Assembly (NCBI GenBank): GCA_030615805.1
Contig: JAUWYN010000016.1
Span: 1-17,870, forward strand
Direction: 5' to 3'
DNA: 17,870 nt
Source of the DNA: Hadesarchaea archaeon
GTDB lineage: Archaea > Hadarchaeota > Hadarchaeia > Hadarchaeales > Hadarchaeaceae
Notes under the pieces: generated by a model
The model's input: only the letters and a program-made list of their open reading frames with translations
Databases searched by the model: none
What the model was told of the DNA's origin: nothing
Program-made: the position numbers and the translations under genes
Shown here: one piece after another, positions 15,199-17,870 of the stretch
Numbering within the stretch: position 1 is the first letter of the stretch
Layout: each line of letters opens with the position of its first letter

Positions 15199-15213
15199 GG
15201 CGGGGTAGTTCAC
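15186..15213 (+). ncRNA. Right-end hairpin, predicted 3' portion of the tnpB omega RNA
   Basis: CCCCGCCC (15186-15193) pairs perfectly with GGGCGGGG (15198-15205) around TTTA, followed by TAG and TTCAC. In related elements the guide RNA overlaps the 3' end of tnpB and ends at the right tip, so the guide would be read from just past 15213. The 5' limit of the RNA cannot be seen. Confidence 0.5.
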
Positions 15214-15256
15214 CGTGTTTTTACTTGAGAGGATAAAAGTGGGCGCAACCTTGCGA

Positions 15257-15272
15257 GCTGGGATAAGCGTGC
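15257..15272 (+). repeat. Leader repeat GCTGGGATAAGCGTGC, copy 1
   Basis: Identical to copy 2 at 15524-15539. Similarity continues loosely after it (a GCGCC block, then GGAG). GGATAAAAGTG at about 15230-15240 precedes this copy at a TATA-to-start distance. No gene with a good start follows, so it may be the leader of a lost gene. Confidence 0.6.
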
Positions 15273-15356
15273 AACGATGCGCCCCAGCAGGAGATTAACC
15301 CCCAACTCCAGGTCCAGCCTCCTACCGTTTTATTCTCACTTTTGGGGCTATAAAAC

Positions 15357-15506
15357 TCACGCTCGCTCGGCTTCCACGCGCGCGGCAACTTTCTTGATCG
15401 CGAGGTCCAAGCGCTTGGGAAGTTCGGCGGGCTTGAGCTTGATTTTCAGTAACCTTTTGGCGATCTCCTTCAGGGCCAGGCTTAAAAAGCATTTATAGAG
15501 CTTCTT
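15357..15506 (-). pseudogene. Possible frameshifted small helical protein
   Basis: On the minus strand 49 codons are open and end at TGA (15357-15359). Residues such as LALKEIAKRLL and LDLAIKKVAARVEAERA have the amphipathic Lys/Ala/Leu/Glu pattern and G/C third bases of a real gene. There is no start codon in the right place. An ATG lies just upstream in a different frame, and one base removed from the TTTTTAA run (on this strand) would join it to the open frame. This suggests a frameshifted gene or a sequencing error in the homopolymer. Chance is also possible. Confidence 0.25.
15492..15498 (+). promoter_or_regulatory. TATA-like box upstream of the micro-ORF and PKD gene
   Basis: TTTATAG, with CTTAAAAAG just before it, lies about 30 bases upstream of leader repeat copy 2. 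The predicted start near 15520 would give a ~45-base leader holding the repeat and the AGGAGG ribosome site. Confidence 0.3.
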
Positions 15507-15523
15507 TCAAATATTGAGCGGAG

Positions 15524-15539
15524 GCTGGGATAAGCGTGC
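15524..15539 (+). repeat. Leader repeat GCTGGGATAAGCGTGC, copy 2
   Basis: Second identical copy of the 16-mer, 267 bases after copy 1. It sits just before the ribosome site AGGAGG (15552-15557) of the 33-aa micro-ORF, so it would be in the 5' leader of that transcript. Confidence 0.6.
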
Positions 15540-15566
15540 GCGGGCGCCACTAGGAGGACACCGATT

Positions 15567-15668
15567 ATGTGTGCGCTGGCGACAGCAGTTGTGGCGATCG
15601 CGGCGAGCAAGCTTCTGTTGTTGTTTACCACGTCACTCGAGATTAAGCGGGAGTTCGGGGGGAACTGA
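15567..15668 (+). CDS. 33-residue membrane micro-ORF upstream of the PKD protein
   Basis: Starts ATG at 15567 with AGGAGG at 15552-15557, 9 bases upstream, a better ribosome site than most in this window. The product is MCALATAVVAIAASKLLLLF followed by a polar end (TTSLEIKREFGGN). That is one hydrophobic helix with a charged tail. The TGA (15666-15668) is followed after one base by the ATG of the secreted PKD protein, so the two are probably translated together. It could be a small membrane protein acting with the PKD protein, or a leader peptide whose translation sets expression of the next gene. The family is unknown. Confidence comes from the ribosome site and tight spacing. Confidence 0.5.
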   Translation: MCALATAVVAIAASKLLLLFTTSLEIKREFGGN

Positions 15669-15669
15669 A

Positions 15670-16749
15670 ATGAAAGCGAAGATTTTGGTACCTGTGCTCG
15701 TGCTGGCAGTGCTACTCAGCTCCGCCTCCATCGCGGCCGCCGCACCCTCCAAAACTGACTACGTAAAATACAAAACCAGCACCCGGCGAAACCAACCGCC
15801 CATAGCCGATTTCGAACACTCAACAAACGAGCTAACCGCGAACTTCACCGATGCCTCCTACGACCCCGATGGCCTCGTGGTCAGCTGGTCATGGTCGTTC
15901 GGGGATGGCGCGATTTCGGAGGAGCGAAACCCAGCCCACACTTACTCGACCCCGGGGACCTATGAGGTGACCCTGACCGTGACCGACAATGCAGGCGCCG
16001 CGGATTCGGAGTCAAAAAACGTGACCGTAACGCTGCCCGCGCCGACACCAACTCCCTCCTACACGCCGCCTCCATTGCCCCGCAACCCGGACTTCACGGT
16101 TAGCATCTCGCCCCAGTCGCAATCGGTCACGCGGGGCCAGTCGACGAGCTATACCGTCACCGTCACGAGCGTGGACAGATACACCGGCACCATCTCGCTC
16201 TCGCTCAGCGGGCTACCTAGAAACTCGACGGGCAGCCTCGGCCCAAGCTCCGTACACCTAACAAGCGGTTGCTCGGCGACCTCAAGGCTAAGTATAACCA
16301 CGACCGGCTCGACCTCCACGGGGACCCACACGCTCAAGGTGACCGGCACGGGGAGCAGGACGAGATCAGCAACGGCAAGCCTGACGGTCCAGCAGCCGGT
16401 CACGCCGACGCCTCCGCAGGTGATCGCGGTCAGCGCGGGCTCGGGTTCGCCCACCCTAAAAGCGTATGACCGGGGCAGCCGCTACGATCCCCTCGTGATC
16501 AACTACTACGACATGACAGCTGCAGGGTGGGATGCGAGCAAGGCGGCGGCGAACGTATGGGCGAGGGCTGGTGAGTACAACCCTGGACCACAACCAGATA
16601 TCACGCCACCTCCAACATCAACGACTTCAACGTCCACCTTCAGCCTTTCACCAGAGCCAGCGGCACCGCCACCCACAGGTATCCTTTCAGTTGCAGTGTC
16701 GACAGCTAGGGCGATTATAGGTGCCTTGCTGCCATTCAAACTGTTTTGA
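15670..16749 (+). CDS. Secreted PKD-domain protein
   Basis: A 359-residue exported protein. Residues 1-25 form a signal peptide (MKAKILVPVLVLAVLLSS, then an Ala-rich cleavage site). Residues ~41-120 are a PKD domain with the hallmark WSWSFGDG (73-80) and GTYEVTLTVTDNAG. A Pro/Thr-rich linker (122-140) leads to a second beta domain (~141-241) rich in Ser/Thr, with a SPQSQSVTRGQSTSYTVTVT strand pattern. The final ~110 residues hold another Pro/Thr linker and a short hydrophobic end (about 336-356). PKD domains bind partners or polysaccharide at the cell surface. The start at 15670 is chosen because it begins the signal peptide and follows GGGGGGAA. Extending the frame upstream gives an Arg-rich, non-secretory sequence. 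The 3' end overlaps the convergent gene by 14 bases. Confidence 0.85.
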   Translation: MKAKILVPVLVLAVLLSSASIAAAAPSKTDYVKYKTSTRRNQPPIADFEHSTNELTANFTDASYDPDGLVVSWSWSFGDGAISEERNPAHTYSTPGTYEVTLTVTDNAGAADSESKNVTVTLPAPTPTPSYTPPPLPRNPDFTVSISPQSQSVTRGQSTSYTVTVTSVDRYTGTISLSLSGLPRNSTGSLGPSSVHLTSGCSATSRLSITTTGSTSTGTHTLKVTGTGSRTRSATASLTVQQPVTPTPPQVIAVSAGSGSPTLKAYDRGSRYDPLVINYYDMTAAGWDASKAAANVWARAGEYNPGPQPDITPPPTSTTSTSTFSLSPEPAAPPPTGILSVAVSTARAIIGALLPFKLF

Positions 16750-17572
16750 CGAGGGCGTATGTCCCCCAAATCTGATTTTCCCAAATTACCTCATATCGCT
16801 CAACCAGCGTGTTCTCGCGATAGAGCCCAACCGCGAACGAGAAGTCAATGCGCTTGTTTTCCTGTTCTGCTTGGGATGTATGCCAGTAAGCAAATGACCA
16901 CTCCTCTTGAATACCGTAGCTTTGAATAGTTACACTATCAGCCTCCTCCCTTGGCGTCAAAGTCCACCCGTAGTCCATGAAAGCCTCTCGCGGGTAGAGC
17001 CGGTCAATCCCCCACGTCAAAGCAGGGCCATACCGGCTATTTTCCAAACCCGATGCATAGATTTCAAGCTGCGAGTCCCTTAGCCCACGAAGACTAACGA
17101 TACCAGCGGGAGTTGCCTGAAGCGTGAGCGTGTTATCATCTTCGATGTAGTAGAGCTCCCAACCGCTGAAAATATCTCCAGCGAATTTGTTTTCAATTTG
17201 AGGTGCAGGAAATCTGAGTCCCAAGTTTTCAAGCGGCGCGTTGTCCTCGCTTCCCAGATAGATGAACATCGCCCGGTAGTCGAAGCGCATGTCCTCCTCC
17301 CCCAGCCTCCAGGGCACCCCAAACCCGATGATGCTGACGGCCAGCGCCACGGCCAAGCAGCTCGCGGCGGTCGTGCCCAGCCCCGGGGGCGTGAGCTGCT
17401 CCCCCGCGAACATGCTGATGAACCAAGCTAGCCCGAGCATCCCTCCAAGCGTGAGCAACGATGTCGGCCATCCCAGCCAAGAGTTCAGTGCCAGCAGGAT
17501 GAAAGCGAAAATCCCAAGGGTGAGTAATATGCCTATGATTGAGCGGAAGCGTTTGCCGAGTTTGCGCTTCAT
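16736..17572 (-). CDS. Three-helix membrane protein with large extracellular domain
   Basis: A 278-residue protein. A basic start (MKRKLGKRFR) precedes three membrane helices at about 11-30, 36-55 and 67-86. The rest (~90-278) is a soluble, strand-rich domain with many aromatic and acidic residues. By the positive-inside rule the N-terminus is inside and the C-terminal domain outside. The start has GGTGAAG just upstream and a TATA-like box about 36 bases away. No family is recognised. It may be an envelope component related to the surface proteins in this region, but nothing in the sequence fixes a function. Its 3' end overlaps the PKD gene tail-to-tail, so the two transcripts would share complementary ends. 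Confidence 0.75.
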   Translation of the reverse strand: MKRKLGKRFRSIIGILLTLGIFAFILLALNSWLGWPTSLLTLGGMLGLAWFISMFAGEQLTPPGLGTTAASCLAVALAVSIIGFGVPWRLGEEDMRFDYRAMFIYLGSEDNAPLENLGLRFPAPQIENKFAGDIFSGWELYYIEDDNTLTLQATPAGIVSLRGLRDSQLEIYASGLENSRYGPALTWGIDRLYPREAFMDYGWTLTPREEADSVTIQSYGIQEEWSFAYWHTSQAEQENKRIDFSFAVGLYRENTLVERYEVIWENQIWGTYALVKTV

Positions 17573-17603
17573 GCTTCACCGCTTGTCTTTTCGGTGACGG
17601 CAC

Positions 17604-17613
17604 TTTAAATTTT
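17604..17613 (-). promoter_or_regulatory. TATA-like box of the three-helix membrane protein
   Basis: On the minus strand this reads AAAATTTAAA, centred about 36 bases before the ATG at 17572. A start 25 bases downstream would leave a ~10-base leader with the GGTGAAG site. Confidence 0.4.
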
Positions 17614-17645
17614 GTAATCTAAATCAAAAATGAAAGTTATCATGT

Positions 17646-17681
17646 AAAAAAGAAAAAATCGGGACGCTCCGCGGCGCCCCG
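17646..17681 (-). terminator. Hairpin plus T-run terminator for the upstream minus-strand gene
   Basis: CGGGACGC and GCGCCCCG (17660-17681 on the plus strand) form a GC-rich stem with one mismatch and a 6-base loop. Read on the minus strand it is followed by ATTTTTTCTTTTTT. It lies ~75 bases after the stop of the gene at 17758-17870 and before the promoter of the membrane-protein gene. Confidence 0.6.
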
Positions 17682-17757
17682 TTTCGGAACTCTGATTTTT
17701 GAACATCTTGGCATGCCTGTTACACGTATAACAGTCGAAAGAAGTGCTGTGTTGAAT

Positions 17758-17870
17758 CTATTTTTTGACTCCGCTCCATTTGGAGATATAAAGAATGCCG
17801 AAAACACACACTAGTGTTATGATAATCCCCGAAACTATTGCGATTATTGCACCTGTAGCGTCTGATATAT
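17758..17870 (-). CDS. Membrane protein, C-terminal end only (start outside window)
   Basis: The minus-strand frame is open from the window edge to TAG at 17758-17760. It gives 36 residues with one hydrophobic helix (GAIIAIVSGIIITLVCVFGILYI, of which the core is visible) and a basic end KWSGVKK. A hairpin/T-run terminator follows downstream. The rest of the gene is not visible, so the family cannot be named. The C-terminal helix with a short basic tail suggests a membrane-anchored surface protein like the one at the left edge of the window. Confidence 0.55.
   Translation of the reverse strand, partial: ISDATGAIIAIVSGIIITLVCVFGILYISKWSGVKK

Larger units (their letters stand above)
13870..15213 (+). 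mobile_element. tnpB-only IS200/IS605-family (IS1341-like) element
   Basis: The element holds one gene, tnpB, and no tnpA transposase, so it needs a partner in trans to move. The right end is well defined by the perfect 8-bp stem at 15186-15205 followed by TTCAC at 15209-15213, a common right tip in this family. The left end is uncertain. A 7-bp stem CAATTTT/AAAATTG with a 3-base loop at 13880-13896, wrapped by GAAAAA/TTTTTC, may be the left subterminal hairpin. The gene is GC-rich, in sharp contrast to the AT-rich DNA before it. Confidence 0.65.
15214..15566. other. Intergenic region between tnpB and the PKD operon
   Basis: About 350 bases without a convincing complete gene. It holds two copies of a 16-base repeat in similar contexts, a possible minus-strand gene remnant (15357-15506), and TATA-like sequences on both strands around 15483-15498. 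A plus-strand frame opening at 15277 is Ser/Arg-rich and looks like an artefact of the opposite strand. Confidence 0.5.

Noticed and set aside
1..17870. CRISPR array or cas operon, prompted by the Cas4-like nuclease
   Set aside because: No regularly spaced repeats of 24-40 bases and no cas1, cas2 or effector gene were seen. The nuclease is fused by overlap into the Druantia operon.

Overview
The window looks archaeal. Several genes have TATA-like boxes 25-40 bases before their starts, there are strong GGAGGTG/GGGGGAG ribosome sites, there is a stand-alone Lrp-type effector domain (RAM domain), and there are PKD/fibronectin-like surface proteins and a tnpB-only IS200/IS605-family element. The lineage within Archaea cannot be settled from this sequence.

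Layout. (1) Bases 1-1450 look like host chromosome: the C-terminal end of a surface protein, a nested RNA or terminator dyad, a small two-helix membrane protein, a triple short repeat, and a minus-strand RAM-domain protein. (2) Bases 1580-2579 hold a solo right-end hairpin from a lost tnpB transposon, a short possible attachment repeat, and an intact tyrosine recombinase. (3) Bases 2596-13227 are one tight operon of five overlapping genes on the plus strand: druA (DUF4338), a 596-aa protein with a CoiA-like zinc motif, a 363-aa unknown, druE (1854-aa DEAH helicase with Zn clusters and a DUF1998-type C-terminus), and a Cas4-like Fe-S PD-(D/E)XK nuclease. This is a Druantia type I-like anti-phage system in an archaeon. 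It has two genes instead of three between druA and druE, and an added nuclease at the end. (4) Bases 13228-13937 are an AT-rich gene-free stretch with phased A-tracts and inverted repeats. (5) Bases about 13870-15213 are a tnpB element with an intact RuvC-type nuclease. (6) Bases 15214-17870 look like host chromosome again: a duplicated leader sequence, a 33-aa membrane micro-ORF directly before a secreted PKD protein, a convergent three-helix membrane protein, a terminator, and the 3' end of another membrane protein.

How the genes fit together. The defence operon starts directly behind the integrase gene. A 14-of-15-base repeat lies just before the integrase and again after the operon, in the tnpB promoter region, so the operon may travel as a roughly 12.3-kb integrative element. 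Four successive gene overlaps (14, 8, 4 and 14 bases) indicate co-transcription and coupled translation. By inference, the DruA and DruE core may work with the two unknown proteins in recognising or remodelling invading DNA, while the terminal nuclease supplies cleavage.
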